This document shows, piece after piece, positions 18,606 through 28,230 of a stretch of 64,000 bases of DNA. The DNA lies in assembly GCF_023556335.1 (NCBI RefSeq), contig NZ_JAIKTS010000001.1, forward strand, positions 372,001-436,000, given 5' to 3'. Below the pieces are notes generated by a model. The model was not told the DNA's origin. It saw only the letters and a program-made list of their open reading frames with translations, and made no database searches. The DNA comes from Stenotrophomonas mori (GTDB taxonomy: Bacteria; Pseudomonadota; Gammaproteobacteria; Xanthomonadales; Xanthomonadaceae). The number at the start of each line of letters is the position of its first letter. Positions within the stretch are counted from its first letter, which is position 1. The position numbers and the translations under genes were made by a program.

Positions 18606-18752
18606 GACGGGAGGCGGGGGTGGGGGCGGGACGGCCAGCATAGGCAGCATGGGCGCGCGTCGCGAGTGCCGGCCGGCAGGTGCAGGACGCGGCCGACGGC
18701 AATGCAATGCAATTGCCCGCCAGTGGCGCCGCCGCAGGGTGGGGCATGGCGA

Positions 18753-18758
18753 TAGAAT
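18753..18758 (+). promoter_or_regulatory. -10-like hexamer upstream of lysAC
   Basis: TAGAAT stands 54 nt before the lysAC ATG in otherwise GC-rich DNA. The matching -35 position is poor, as is common in xanthomonads. I see no lysine-riboswitch-like structure in this gap. Confidence 0.3.
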
Positions 18759-18811
18759 CGACGGTTCCGCCCGCCTGCCGGGTCTTTCTCCCTACGTGAA
18801 TCCTTCCGCCA

Positions 18812-21412
18812 ATGGCCTCTTCCCGCCCCGTCGATCGCTGGATCGTCCTCAAGTTCGGTGGCACTTCGGTGTCGCGCCGCCATCGTTGGAACACGATCGG
18901 GGACCTGGCGGGAAAACGCGCGGAGGAGATCGGGGGACGGGCGCTGGTGGTGGTCTCGGCGTTGTCCGGGGTCACCAACGAGTTGACCGCCATCGCCGAG
19001 GGCGCGGCCGACAGCGCCGCCCGCGTGGACGCGCTGGTCACCCGCCACGGCGCCTTCCTGGAGGAACTGGAGCTGGGCCAGGAGGTGCTGGCCGAGCGCC
19101 TGGCGGCGCTGCGCGGGCTGCTGCAGGACCCGCGCGCGGCGGGCCGCCCCCTGGACTGGCAGGCCGAGGTGCTGGCGCAGGGCGAGCTGCTGTCCTCCAC
19201 CCTCGGTGCCGCCTACCTGCGCAGCCGCGGCCTGGATGTCGGCTGGATGGATGCGCGGCACTGGTTGCAGGCGTTGCCGCCCTCGCCGAACCAGAGCGCG
19301 TGGTCGCAGCGGTTGTCGGTGAACTGCCAAGGGCAGGGCGGGGAGGATTTCGGGTCGCGTTTCGACGCCCAGCCGACCCGGCTGCTGGTCACCCAGGGGT
19401 TCATCGCCCGCCATGGCGACGGCGGCACCGCGATCCTCGGCCGCGGCGGGTCGGACACCTCGGCGGCGTACTTCGGCGCCCTGCTTGGTGCCCGTGGCGT
19501 GGAGATCTGGACCGACGTGCCGGGCATGTTCAGCGCCAATCCGAAGGACGTGCCCGACGCCCGCCTGCTGACGCGGCTGGACTACTACGAGGCGCAGGAG
19601 ATCGCCACCACCGGCGCCAAGGTGCTGCATCCGCGCGCGATCAAGCCGTGCCGCGACGCCGGCGTGCCGATGGCCATCCGCGATACCGGGCGCCCGGACA
19701 TGCCCGGCACCCGTATCGACGGCAGCGCCGAGCCGGTGCCGGGGGTCAAGGCGATCAGCCGCCGCAACGGCATCGTGCTGGTGTCGATGGAAGGCATCGG
19801 CATGTGGCAGCAGGTCGGCTTCCTGGCCGACGTGTTCGCGCTGTTCAAGCAGCACGGGCTGTCGGTGGACCTGATCGGCTCGGCCGAGACCAACGTCACC
19901 GTGTCGCTGGACCCGTCCGAGAACCTGGTAAGCACCGACGTGCTGGCGGCGCTGTCGGCGGACCTGGCGCAGGTCTGCAAGGTCAAGGTGATCGTGCCGT
20001 GCGCGGCCATCACCCTGGTCGGGCGCGGCATGCGCTCGCTGCTGTACAAGCTTTCCGACGTGTGGGCCACGTTCGGCCGCGAGCGCGTGCACATGATCTC
20101 GCAGTCGTCCAACGACCTGAACCTCACCTTCGTGATCGACGAGGCCGACGCCGACGGGCTGCTGCCGATCCTGCACGGCGAGCTGATCGACAGCGGCGCC
20201 ATGCCGGTCTACGACGCGCAGGTGTTCGGCCCGCGCTGGCGCGAGATCATCGGCAGCGTACGCCCGCGGGCGACGCCCTGGTGGCGGGCACCGGCCGCGC
20301 GCAGCCGCCTGCTGGCGCTGGCCGCGCAGGGCACCCCGGCCTACGCCTACGACCTGGCGACGGTGCGCGAACGCGCGCGCCAGCTCAAGGCGGTGGCGGC
20401 CATCGACCGGTATTTCTACGCGATCAAGGCCAATCCGCATCCGCACATCCTGCGCGCCCTGGCCGAGGAGGGCTTCGGCCTGGAGTGCGTGTCGCAGGGC
20501 GAGCTGGAGCGGGTGTTCGCGGCGGTGCCGGGGATCGACCCGGCGCAGGTGCTGTTCACGCCCAGTTTCGCGCCCATCGACGAATACCGCGCGGCGCTGG
20601 CGCGGGGCGTCAACCTGACCGTGGACAATGTCGAGCTGCTGCAGCACTGGCCGGAAGTGTTCCGTGGCCGGGCGCTGTGGCTGCGCATCGACCTCGGCCA
20701 TGGCGACGGCCACCACCGCAAGGTCAATACCGGCGGCAAGGAGGCCAAGTTCGGCCTGTCGGCACAGCGCGTGGAGGAGTTCCTGGAACAGGCGCGGGCC
20801 CTGGACATCCGCATCGGCGGCATCCATGCGCACCTGGGCAGCGGCGTGGAGAACAGCGGCCACTGGCAGCAGATGGTCGATGAGCTGGCCGGGTTCGCGC
20901 GCCGTATCGGCAGCGTGGAGGTGCTGGACATCGGCGGCGGGCTGCCGGTGCCGTACAGCGACGACGACGAGCCGTTCGACCTGGACGCCTGGGGCCGCGG
21001 CCTGGCCGCGGTCAAGGCGGTGCACCCGGCGTTCCAGCTGGCGATCGAGCCGGGCCGCTTCCTGGTCGCCGAGTGCGGAGTGCTGCTGGCGCATGCCACC
21101 CAGGTGGTGGAAAAGGACGGCGCGCGCCGGGTCGGCCTGGATGCCGGCATGAACGCCCTGCTGCGTCCGGCGCTGTACGACGCCTGGCACGACATCGCCA
21201 ACCTGTCGCGGCTGGACCAGGCCTGCGACGCGGACGTCGGCGTGGTCGGCCCGATCTGCGAATCCAGCGATGTGTTCGCGCAGCGGGTGAAGCTGCCGCG
21301 CGCCACCGCGCCGGGGGACGTGATGCTGGTCGCCGATGCCGGCGCCTATGGATTCAGCATGGCCAGCACCTACAACCTGCGCGCGTTGCCGCGCGAAGAG
21401 GTCCTGCCGTGA
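18812..21412 (+). CDS. lysAC: Bifunctional aspartate kinase / diaminopimelate decarboxylase
   Basis: Fusion of the first and last enzymes of lysine synthesis: aspartate to aspartyl-phosphate, and meso-DAP to L-lysine. The protein is 866 aa. The N-terminal kinase (about 1-465) has VLKFGGTSVSRRH, ILGRGGSDTSAAY and TDVPGMFSANPKDV, plus ACT-type regulatory repeats (about 320-460, for example SVDLIGSAETNVTVSLD). The C-terminal PLP-dependent decarboxylase (about 500-866) has the Schiff-base Lys539 in YAIKANPHPH, HLGSGVENSGHW, EPGRFLVAECG and GPICESSDVF. This fusion is typical of xanthomonads. It precedes murL-murD2, placing meso-DAP consumption beside cell-wall precursor genes. Confidence 0.96.
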   Translation: MASSRPVDRWIVLKFGGTSVSRRHRWNTIGDLAGKRAEEIGGRALVVVSALSGVTNELTAIAEGAADSAARVDALVTRHGAFLEELELGQEVLAERLAALRGLLQDPRAAGRPLDWQAEVLAQGELLSSTLGAAYLRSRGLDVGWMDARHWLQALPPSPNQSAWSQRLSVNCQGQGGEDFGSRFDAQPTRLLVTQGFIARHGDGGTAILGRGGSDTSAAYFGALLGARGVEIWTDVPGMFSANPKDVPDARLLTRLDYYEAQEIATTGAKVLHPRAIKPCRDAGVPMAIRDTGRPDMPGTRIDGSAEPVPGVKAISRRNGIVLVSMEGIGMWQQVGFLADVFALFKQHGLSVDLIGSAETNVTVSLDPSENLVSTDVLAALSADLAQVCKVKVIVPCAAITLVGRGMRSLLYKLSDVWATFGRERVHMISQSSNDLNLTFVIDEADADGLLPILHGELIDSGAMPVYDAQVFGPRWREIIGSVRPRATPWWRAPAARSRLLALAAQGTPAYAYDLATVRERARQLKAVAAIDRYFYAIKANPHPHILRALAEEGFGLECVSQGELERVFAAVPGIDPAQVLFTPSFAPIDEYRAALARGVNLTVDNVELLQHWPEVFRGRALWLRIDLGHGDGHHRKVNTGGKEAKFGLSAQRVEEFLEQARALDIRIGGIHAHLGSGVENSGHWQQMVDELAGFARRIGSVEVLDIGGGLPVPYSDDDEPFDLDAWGRGLAAVKAVHPAFQLAIEPGRFLVAECGVLLAHATQVVEKDGARRVGLDAGMNALLRPALYDAWHDIANLSRLDQACDADVGVVGPICESSDVFAQRVKLPRATAPGDVMLVADAGAYGFSMASTYNLRALPREEVLP

Positions 21413-21539
21413 CCGCGGCCGCGGCGCCGGCCGGACGCGGCCTGCCGGCGTGGCCGCAGCGCGGCGCCGGAGGCTGGTATTTTTCCCGCCGCCGCCCGTG
21501 CGCGCGGCGTATCCCCACCCGGGTGGAGACCTGAACCCC

Positions 21540-22886
21540 ATGTTTGATCGAGATTCCGTTGCCGTCTTCCGTTTCGTCCGCTGCGATTTCGCCGCGGACA
21601 CCGGTGTGGCGCGGCTGGTGTACGCCTTCGACGACGGGCCGGAGATGACCGAGACCGTCACCGTGCCGGGCGCACCGTTCCCGATGGAAGACGCGCGCGC
21701 CGACGCCGTGCAGCGGGCGCTGCGGCTGCTGCACCTGGTCGCCGGCGTGAGCTACTACAAGGCGGCGGTGCCGCCGCGGGTGGCCATCGACAGTTACGCC
21801 GTCGATGCCGAGACCGCGGCGCTGGTCGAATCCATCTACCTGCATGGCCTGGGCGAGTTCGCCTACCGCAACGGGCTGGATCTGCGCGGCCGGTTCAGTC
21901 TGCCGGTGGCCGCGCCGCTGGCGCCCGCACAGGCAGTGGGGCTGCGCCGGCACGCGCTGGTCGCCATCGGCGGCGGCAAGGATTCGCTGGTCAGCATCGA
22001 GGCGCTGCGCAAGGCCGCGGTGGCCGAGACCATCACCTGGATCGGCGGCTCGCAGCTGATCCGCGCCTGCGCCGAGCGCACCGGGCTGCCGATGCTCAAC
22101 ATCGGCCGCACGCTGGCGCCGGAGCTGTTCGAGCTGAACCGGCAGGGGGCCTGGAACGGCCACATCCCGGTGACCGCGGTGAACTCGGCGATCATGGTGC
22201 TGGCGGCGCTGGTGCGGGGTGTGGACCAGGTGGTGTTCTCCAACGAGCGCTCGGCCAGCTACGGCAGCCAGATTGCCGGCACCGGTGAGGTCAACCACCA
22301 GTGGTCCAAGGGCTGGGCGTTCGAGAAGGCGTTCGGCGAGCATGTGCAGCGGCATGTCGCCGCCGACCTGCACTACTACTCGCTGCTGCGGCCGTTGTCG
22401 GAGCTGGCGGTCGCCCGCCAGTTCGCCAGGAACGACTACTACGACGCGCACTTCTCCAGCTGCAACCGCAATTTCCACATCCTCGGCGAGCGCCCGGTGA
22501 ACCGCTGGTGCGGGGTCTGCCCGAAGTGCCACTTCGTGTTCCTGGCGTTGGCGCCGTTCATGCCCAAGACCCGGCTGGTGCGCATCTTCGGCCGCAACCT
22601 GCTCGACGATGCCGAGCAGGCCGGTGGTTTCGACGCGCTGCTGGAATTCCAGGACCACAAGCCGTTCGAGTGCGTGGGCGAGGGCCGGGAATCGCGCGCG
22701 GCGATGGCCGCACTGGCCACGCGCCCGGAGTGGCGCGAGGATGCGCTGGTCAAGCGGTTCGCGAACCTGATCCAGCCGACCCTGGCCGCGGACGAGCTGC
22801 GGCTCGAGCCGTTGCTGGGGATCGACGGCGAACACCGCATCCCGGCCACCCTGTGGGAGCGCCTGCGTGCGGATTTCGCAGCTTGA
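21540..22886 (+). CDS. murL: UDP-MurNAc-L-Ala-L-Glu epimerase MurL
   Basis: The protein is 448 aa from ATG 21540. In Xanthomonas oryzae MurL converts UDP-MurNAc-L-Ala-L-Glu, made by MurD2, to the D-Glu form, replacing the usual MurI/MurD route. Seen here: [20 protein letters not shown], an ATP-pyrophosphatase-like P-loop (SGGxDS variant), then [38 protein letters not shown] and a C-terminal metal-like cluster [17 protein letters not shown]. The downstream gene overlaps by 20 nt and encodes a MurD-type ligase, exactly the known pair, which makes the assignment firm. An in-frame upstream start at 21336 would run into lysAC and is unlikely. Confidence 0.9.
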   Translation: MFDRDSVAVFRFVRCDFAADTGVARLVYAFDDGPEMTETVTVPGAPFPMEDARADAVQRALRLLHLVAGVSYYKAAVPPRVAIDSYAVDAETAALVESIYLHGLGEFAYRNGLDLRGRFSLPVAAPLAPAQAVGLRRHALVAIGGGKDSLVSIEALRKAAVAETITWIGGSQLIRACAERTGLPMLNIGRTLAPELFELNRQGAWNGHIPVTAVNSAIMVLAALVRGVDQVVFSNERSASYGSQIAGTGEVNHQWSKGWAFEKAFGEHVQRHVAADLHYYSLLRPLSELAVARQFARNDYYDAHFSSCNRNFHILGERPVNRWCGVCPKCHFVFLALAPFMPKTRLVRIFGRNLLDDAEQAGGFDALLEFQDHKPFECVGEGRESRAAMAALATRPEWREDALVKRFANLIQPTLAADELRLEPLLGIDGEHRIPATLWERLRADFAA

Positions 22887-24273
22887 GGGCAAGCGCGTCG
22901 CGCTGTGGGGCTGGGGCCGCGAAGGCCGTGCCGCCTTCCACGCGCTGCGTGCGCGGCTGCCCGGCCTGCCGCTGACGCTGTTCTGCCCGGAGGCCGAAGC
23001 CGCGGGCGCGCGCGCCGAGGGTCAGGGTGCGCTGCAGGTGGAGACCGGGGTGAGCGGCGAGGCGCTGGCGCGCTTCGAGGTGGTGGTCAAGTCGCCGGGC
23101 ATCAGCCCGTACCGGCCCGAGGCGCAGCAGGCGCTGGCGCACGGCACGCAGCTGATCGGCGGCAGCGCGCTGTGGTTCGGCGAGCACGCGCGTGCCGACG
23201 GCACCTTGCCCGGTACGGTGTGCGTGACCGGCACCAAGGGCAAGAGCACCACCACCGCGCTGCTGGCGCACCTGCTGCGCGCCGGCGGGCACCGCACCGG
23301 CCTGGCCGGCAACATCGGCCTGCCCCTGCTGGAAGTCCTGGATCCGCCGCAGGCGCCGGACTACTGGGCGGTGGAGCTGTCCAGCTACCAGACCGCCGAG
23401 GTCGCGCGCAGCGGCGCGCGGCCGGAGGTGGCGATCGTGCTGAACCTCTTTCCCGAACACCTGGACTGGCACGGCAGCGAGCAGCGCTACATCGACGACA
23501 AGCTGTCGCTGGTGACCGACGGCCATCCGCGCGTGGCGGTGCTCAATGCCGCCGATGCCCGTCTGCGGGCGCTGCGGCTGCCGCACAGCCGGGTCGTGTG
23601 GTTCAACCAGCCCGACGGCTGGCACATGGTCGGCGAGGTGGTGCACCGCGGCGACCGGCCGGTGTTCGATACCGCGGACACGCCGCTGCCGGGCCGCCAC
23701 AACCGCGGCAACCTGTGCGCGGTGCTGGCGGCACTGGAGGCGCTGGGACTGGACGCGGTGGCGCTGGCACCGGCGGCCCGCCACTTCCGGCCACTGCCCA
23801 ACCGCCTGCAACGGTTGGGCGAACGCGATGGCCTGTGCTGGGTCAACGATTCCATCAGCACCACCCCGCATGCCACCCTGGCGGCGCTGGAGTGCTTTGC
23901 CGGGCAGCGCATCGCGCTGCTGGTCGGCGGCCACGACCGCGGGCTCGACTGGCACGGCTTCGCCGCGCGGATGGAAGGGCACGCCCCGCTGGAGATCGTC
24001 ACCCTGGGCGGCAACGGCCCGCGCATCCATGCCCTGCTGCAACCGCTGGCCGAGGCGCGCGGCTTCGGCCTGCATGCCGCGCGCGACCTGCCGCAGGCGG
24101 TGGCGCTGGCGCGTGCCGCGCTGGGCGGGGAGGGGGGCGTGGTGCTGCTGTCGCCGGGAGCGCCAAGTTTCGGCGCCTACACGGACTATGTGGCGCGTGG
24201 CCGCCATTTCGCCGGATTGGCGGGCTTCGACCCGGACAGCATCAGTACGATTCCGGGCCTGGGCATCCACTGA
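22867..24273 (+). CDS. murD2: UDP-MurNAc-L-alanine--L-glutamate ligase MurD2
   Basis: Mur-ligase family; adds L-glutamate (not D-glutamate) to UDP-MurNAc-L-Ala, and MurL then epimerises the product. The protein is 468 aa from GTG 22867, inside the end of murL, so the two are translationally coupled. Domains: an N-terminal Rossmann-like part ([16 protein letters not shown]), central ATPase with P-loop [16 protein letters not shown] (about 121-136), [29 protein letters not shown], and C-terminal [17 protein letters not shown] plus [15 protein letters not shown]. Classical MurD would be the alternative name, but the MurL neighbour argues for MurD2. Confidence 0.9.
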   Translation: MRISQLEGKRVALWGWGREGRAAFHALRARLPGLPLTLFCPEAEAAGARAEGQGALQVETGVSGEALARFEVVVKSPGISPYRPEAQQALAHGTQLIGGSALWFGEHARADGTLPGTVCVTGTKGKSTTTALLAHLLRAGGHRTGLAGNIGLPLLEVLDPPQAPDYWAVELSSYQTAEVARSGARPEVAIVLNLFPEHLDWHGSEQRYIDDKLSLVTDGHPRVAVLNAADARLRALRLPHSRVVWFNQPDGWHMVGEVVHRGDRPVFDTADTPLPGRHNRGNLCAVLAALEALGLDAVALAPAARHFRPLPNRLQRLGERDGLCWVNDSISTTPHATLAALECFAGQRIALLVGGHDRGLDWHGFAARMEGHAPLEIVTLGGNGPRIHALLQPLAEARGFGLHAARDLPQAVALARAALGGEGGVVLLSPGAPSFGAYTDYVARGRHFAGLAGFDPDSISTIPGLGIH

Positions 24274-24294
24274 GGCCGCGGGCGGCCGCGGCCC

Positions 24295-24549
24295 TCAGCG
24301 CGGCGGCGCCTGCCGCCGCGCGGCCTGGACCGCGCCTTCGATCGCCGCACGTGCCTGCGGGCTGTTGCGCCAGCAGGTGCTGCCGAGCATCGCCGCGGCC
24401 TGGGCGAGGATGTCGCCGGGCTCGGCCCCGGCCAGCTGCTGCAGCGAGCCGAACCCCAGCTGCTCCAGGCGCGCCACCACGGTGGCGCCGACGCCCTTGA
24501 CCGCCAGCAGCACGGCGCGTTCCTGGGCGCTGAAGTGCTCGCCGGCCAT
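24295..24549 (-). CDS. Helix-hairpin-helix protein (Cdd1-like)
   Basis: The protein is 84 aa. The segment VKGVGATVVARLEQLGFGSLQQLAGAEPGD is a classical helix-hairpin-helix (GVG..V...L...G), seen in the pathogenicity-locus Cdd1 family and in DNA-binding proteins. An Ala-rich helical C-terminus follows. It is 3 nt from the polyprenyl synthase stop on the same strand, so likely cotranscribed. Exact role unknown. Confidence 0.72.
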   Translation of the reverse strand: MAGEHFSAQERAVLLAVKGVGATVVARLEQLGFGSLQQLAGAEPGDILAQAAAMLGSTCWRNSPQARAAIEGAVQAARRQAPPR

Positions 24550-24552
24550 GGG

Positions 24553-25551
24553 TCAGTGGCTGCGCTGGACCGCGTAACGGGCCAGACCGCGCAGGGCGGC
24601 GACCGCCTCGCTCTCGGGCAGCCCGTCCAGTGCCCGGCCGGCCGCATCGGCATAGGCCACGGCGCGCTGGCGGCTGTATTCCAGGCCGCCGGTGGCGTGG
24701 ATCGCGGCCAGCACTTCCGGCATCGCGCCGGCATCACCGTCCTGCACGATCCCGCGCAGGCGCTGGCGGGTAGCATCGTCCGCGTGCGCCATGGCATGGA
24801 TCAGCGGCAGCGTGGCCTTGCCCTCGGCGAGGTCGTCGCCCAGGTTCTTGCCCAGTTCCTCGGCGTTGGCCGAGTAGTCCAGCACGTCGTCGGCGATCTG
24901 GAAGGCGTAGCCCAGCGCCATGCCGTAGTCGTACAGCTGCTGCTGCACGGCTTCGCCGGCGCCGCTGGCGAGCGCGCCCAGGCGGGTGCCGGCGGCGAAC
25001 AGCACCGCGGTCTTGCGCTCGATCACGCGCAGGTAGGCGGCTTCGTCGGTGTCCGGGTTGTGGACATGCAGCAGCTGCAGCACCTCGCCCTCGGCGATGT
25101 GGTTGGTGGTGTCGGCGAGGATCCGCATCACCGGCATGCGGTCCAGTTCGACCATCAGCTGGAAGCTGCGCGAGTACAGGAAGTCGCCGACCAGCACGCT
25201 CGGTGCATTGCCCCACAGCGCATTGGCGGTGCTGCGGCCACGGCGCAGGTCGGATTCGTCCACCACGTCGTCGTGCAGCAGGGTCGAGGTATGGATGAAC
25301 TCGATGATCGCCGCCAGCTGGTGGTGCTCGGGGCCGGCGCCCCCGGCCGCGTGGCCGGCGAGCATCACCAGCATCGGCCGCAGCCGCTTGCCGCCGGCGG
25401 AGATGATGTGGTCGGCGATCTGGTTGATCAGCACCACGTCCGAGGACAGGCGGCGGCGGATCAGGGCATCGACCGCGGCCATGTCCGCAGCGGCGAGGGT
25501 CTGGATGGCGGGCAGGCCCAGCGCGGGGCGGAGGTCTTCGGCGATGCTCAT
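24553..25551 (-). CDS. ispB: Polyprenyl (octaprenyl) diphosphate synthase
   Basis: Makes the all-trans polyprenyl chain of ubiquinone by successive additions of isopentenyl diphosphate. The protein is 332 aa from ATG 25551. The two aspartate-rich motifs that bind Mg-diphosphate are present: LLHDDVVDESDLRRG (about 84-98) and IADDVLDYSANAEELGKN (about 212-229), with GGKRLRPMLV and KTAVLFAAG. Length and motifs fit IspB better than short-chain IspA. The symbol rests on family similarity. Confidence 0.92.
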   Translation of the reverse strand: MSIAEDLRPALGLPAIQTLAAADMAAVDALIRRRLSSDVVLINQIADHIISAGGKRLRPMLVMLAGHAAGGAGPEHHQLAAIIEFIHTSTLLHDDVVDESDLRRGRSTANALWGNAPSVLVGDFLYSRSFQLMVELDRMPVMRILADTTNHIAEGEVLQLLHVHNPDTDEAAYLRVIERKTAVLFAAGTRLGALASGAGEAVQQQLYDYGMALGYAFQIADDVLDYSANAEELGKNLGDDLAEGKATLPLIHAMAHADDATRQRLRGIVQDGDAGAMPEVLAAIHATGGLEYSRQRAVAYADAAGRALDGLPESEAVAALRGLARYAVQRSH

Positions 25552-25657
25552 GCGATGCAGTCGTGGGGCGTGGGGGAAGTATAGGCGGTGGCGCCGGCAG
25601 GCGGGCGTGAGCACGGGGCGGCTAGAATCGTCGCCCCCCGCCGTCGTTGCCACCGCC

Positions 25658-26038
25658 ATGAATGTTTCCTCCCCGCAGACCCCGGTCGAGACGCTGCTGC
25701 AGGCCGCCATGGACGGCCGCGTGCCGATCAGGGCGTTCATGGAGGCGTTCGTGGGGTCGCAGGTGGTGCTGCTCACCGGCCGGCTGGTCACGCCCGACGG
25801 CAGCGGCTTCGACCCGCTGCTGTTCGACAAGCAGGGCGTGCTGCACGTGGCGGTGTTCACCCACGAGGCGCGGGTGGGGAACCACGCGCAGCAGGCGCCG
25901 CACACCGTGCGCTGGACGATGCGCGAGGTGCTGCACCGGGTGCCCGGCGGCTACGGGGTGGTGGTCAATCCCGGCGCCACGCTGGGATTGGAGCTCTCCC
26001 CGGCGGGGGTGGGCGAACTGCTGAAGGACTTCGGCTGA
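25658..26038 (+). CDS. SseB-family protein
   Basis: The protein is 126 aa from ATG 25658. The pattern FMEAFVGSQVVLLTG, FDPLLFDKQGVLHVAVFT and GYGVVVNPGATLGLELSP fits the SseB N-terminal domain (short beta-rich protein with a conserved NPG). There is no signal peptide. It is divergent from ispB; TAGAAT at 25623-25628 is a candidate -10. Function of the family is not established. Confidence 0.75.
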   Translation: MNVSSPQTPVETLLQAAMDGRVPIRAFMEAFVGSQVVLLTGRLVTPDGSGFDPLLFDKQGVLHVAVFTHEARVGNHAQQAPHTVRWTMREVLHRVPGGYGVVVNPGATLGLELSPAGVGELLKDFG

Positions 26039-26270
26039 GCGCTGCCGGCGCCGGTGGCCACGCAGGCCGCGCCCGGTCCGGTGCACTCCCCCGGGAAACC
26101 GCGCGGCCGGCGGTCGGTGAACCGCCCGCGCCAGCGCGCCGGCCGGGTGTGGCGGGCACGATGCTAGTATCCTGTGTCCGGTCCCCCGGGCGCGTGCGCC
26201 GGGGACCACGTGCGCCGGCCGCGAGCGGCCCCGGCGCGACTTCCGGCATCCAACGCAAAGAGCGAATCCC

Positions 26271-26819
26271 ATGGCCCGCGGCATCAACAAAGTCATCCTG
26301 GTCGGCAACCTCGGCAACGACCCGGACGTGAAGTACACCCAGAGCGGCATGGCGGTGACGCGCATCAGCCTGGCCACCACCAGCGTGCGCAAGGACCGCG
26401 ACGGCAACAACCAGGAACGCACGGAATGGCATCGCGTGGTGTTCTTCGGCAAGCTCGGCGAGATCGCCGGCGAGTACCTGCGCAAGGGGTCGCAGGTGTA
26501 TGTCGAGGGCGAAATCCGCTACGACAAGTACACCGGGCAGGACGGCGTGGAGAAGTACAGCACCGACATCGTCGCCAACGAGATGCAGATGCTCGGCGGC
26601 CGCGGCGAGGGCGGTGGCGGCGGTGGCTACGGCGGCGAGCGTCCGCAGCGCCAGGCGGCCCCGCGCCAGCAGGGCGGCGGCCAGGGCGGGCAGGGCGGTT
26701 ACGGCAATGCGGACCAGGGCGGCGGCTATGGCGGCCAGCGTCCTCAGCGGCCGGCACCGGCACAGCAGCCGGCGGCGCCGCCGATGGACGACTTCGCCGA
26801 CGACGACATTCCGTTCTAA
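26271..26819 (+). CDS. ssb: Single-stranded DNA-binding protein
   Basis: Binds ssDNA as a tetramer during replication and repair and recruits partners through its acidic tip. The protein is 182 aa: OB-fold (about 1-110; [55 protein letters not shown]), then a Gly/Gln-rich linker and the canonical tip DDDIPF. The codon after Phe is the point of insertion of the genomic island: ccgttctaa here, ccgttctga at the far end. The island therefore leaves the protein complete while replacing its stop context and 3' untranslated region. Confidence 0.97.
   Translation: MARGINKVILVGNLGNDPDVKYTQSGMAVTRISLATTSVRKDRDGNNQERTEWHRVVFFGKLGEIAGEYLRKGSQVYVEGEIRYDKYTGQDGVEKYSTDIVANEMQMLGGRGEGGGGGGYGGERPQRQAAPRQQGGGQGGQGGYGNADQGGGYGGQRPQRPAPAQQPAAPPMDDFADDDIPF
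26811..26819 (+). other. Left attachment repeat of the genomic island (attL)
   Basis: ccgttctaa, the last two codons plus stop of ssb, is repeated with one change as ccgttctga at 45492-45500. The pair marks the island borders as short imperfect direct repeats. Everything from about 26820 becomes AT-rich (tttttaataatgcagtgatg). Confidence 0.8.
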
Positions 26820-26844
26820 TTTTTAATAATGCAGTGATGCAAAT

Positions 26845-26878
26845 AAACCCCGGTAAGTCATTGTACTTACCGGGGTTT
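26845..26878 (+). terminator. Rho-independent terminator after ssb, supplied by the island
   Basis: Perfect 14-bp stem (26845-26858 with 26865-26878, loop cattgt) followed by T residues. Its core ccccggtaag...cttaccgggg resembles, base for base in part, the chromosomal terminator at 45541-45577 (ccccggcaag...ctgccgggg). The island thus seems to provide a substitute terminator for ssb. Confidence 0.88.
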
Positions 26879-26949
26879 TTATGTTTACGCGGAGATTTTT
26901 TCTTCTTGCTAGTCTGAGGCCAATCTTCTAGCAGTAGAGGATGTAAACG

Positions 26950-28230
26950 ATGGAGCCGGCATTTCGTGTTCGGATCGTCGTGTTCGCCTCTGGCGAACGC
27001 TTTCCGGTACTGCTGGATGAGCATGGATGCCCGCTCTTTCGCCCCACCGTGTTTGCGCTGACTCAGGTTCGCGGTAGAAATCTCTCAACTAACACGATCA
27101 GCAACGTGCTACGTGCGATCGTGGTTCTTGAACATTTCTTGGCTGCACGTCGGATCGACATCGACAGTCGTCTGGAGTATGGGGAACTTCTTTCGGTTGC
27201 TGAGGTTGAGGGGCTCATACGTAGTAGCCGGCAACCGTTGGCGCAGCTCGGCTCCAGGACGACTGTCTCTTGCACTCAAAGCAAGAAGCCGGTCCTAGCA
27301 AAGGAGGCCGTGCGTACCAAGCCACATGGACAACGCCTAAAAGAAGTGGCCCCTCAAGTGGCGTCGACGCGCCTGTTGTATATCCGTAGCTATCTTGCTT
27401 GGTTGGCGGATGATCGTCGAAGTCGAAATGGCGTCTCAAACGCATTCCTTGCCCGCTTTCAGAACGCTACGGAGATCACGTTCAGAGCATTGGATAGTCG
27501 GATGCGTTACTTGCCGGCCGCCGGCCTCGGAGTTGAGCGGGAGGGGCTATCCGACAGGCAGGTGCAAGAACTGCTGCGTGTGACCGATCCTTCGAGCACC
27601 GACAACCCGTGGCGCGATGAGCACGCTCGCTATCGCAATGCGCTTCTGGTGCGTTGGCTGTTGAATCTTGGATTGAGAATTGGAGAAGCGCTTGGGGTGC
27701 GCAACTCAGATATCGACAGCCGATTGGGCGAAGTCACAATCCATCGTCGCGCAGATGACCCAGGGGATCCTAGACGAAATCAACCTCAAACCAAAACTCG
27801 AGCAAGGGTTCTTCAACTGCAGAAAGATCTCCTTGCTCAAACTAACGCGTACATTCTTGATCATAGATCGGGTTTGCCGAATTCAAAGATGCATGGCTTT
27901 CTGTTCGCGGCCAGTCGCAGTGGGAAGCCGCTTACTGTTGCTGCTGCAGAGAAGGTTTTTGAGGTGCTGCGCATCGCGTGTCCAGACTTGCCAAAGGAGC
28001 TTTCACCGCATCTTCTACGACATACATGGAATGACATGTTCTCTAGACAGATGGATGCGGCTAGGGTGGCGTCGGCCGAGGAGCAGAAATACCGAAGCTA
28101 CCTGATGGGATGGTCGCCAACGTCTGATCATGCTGCGGTATATACGAGGCGTCACATTCGTAGAAGGGCGAGAGAAGCTTCGCTCGCAATGCAGGAAAAG
28201 GTTCTTGCTGAGGTCAGTAAGGATGAATGA
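26950..28230 (+). CDS. ginA: Tyrosine recombinase GinA-like
   Basis: The protein is 426 aa. First gene of the island's recombinase operon. The N-terminal core-binding part (about 1-180) precedes a catalytic domain with Arg243 (NLGLRIGEALG), His354-x-x-Arg357 (SPHLLRHTW) and the nucleophile Tyr398 (AAVYTRRH). All catalytic positions I can find are present. The start ATG 26950 lies 11 nt after tagagg. The stop overlaps the next gene by 8 nt. In GInts all three recombinases and the fourth protein are reported to be needed for excision and integration. RIT elements are a related trio but lack the fourth gene and large cargo. Confidence 0.88.
   Translation: MEPAFRVRIVVFASGERFPVLLDEHGCPLFRPTVFALTQVRGRNLSTNTISNVLRAIVVLEHFLAARRIDIDSRLEYGELLSVAEVEGLIRSSRQPLAQLGSRTTVSCTQSKKPVLAKEAVRTKPHGQRLKEVAPQVASTRLLYIRSYLAWLADDRRSRNGVSNAFLARFQNATEITFRALDSRMRYLPAAGLGVEREGLSDRQVQELLRVTDPSSTDNPWRDEHARYRNALLVRWLLNLGLRIGEALGVRNSDIDSRLGEVTIHRRADDPGDPRRNQPQTKTRARVLQLQKDLLAQTNAYILDHRSGLPNSKMHGFLFAASRSGKPLTVAAAEKVFEVLRIACPDLPKELSPHLLRHTWNDMFSRQMDAARVASAEEQKYRSYLMGWSPTSDHAAVYTRRHIRRRAREASLAMQEKVLAEVSKDE

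Noticed and set aside
18606..18811. Lysine riboswitch upstream of lysAC
   Set aside because: Too short and without recognisable multi-helix pairing; only a -10-like hexamer is visible.
26811..26819. tRNA gene as island attachment site
   Set aside because: No tRNA-like sequence at either border; the repeat is the end of ssb.
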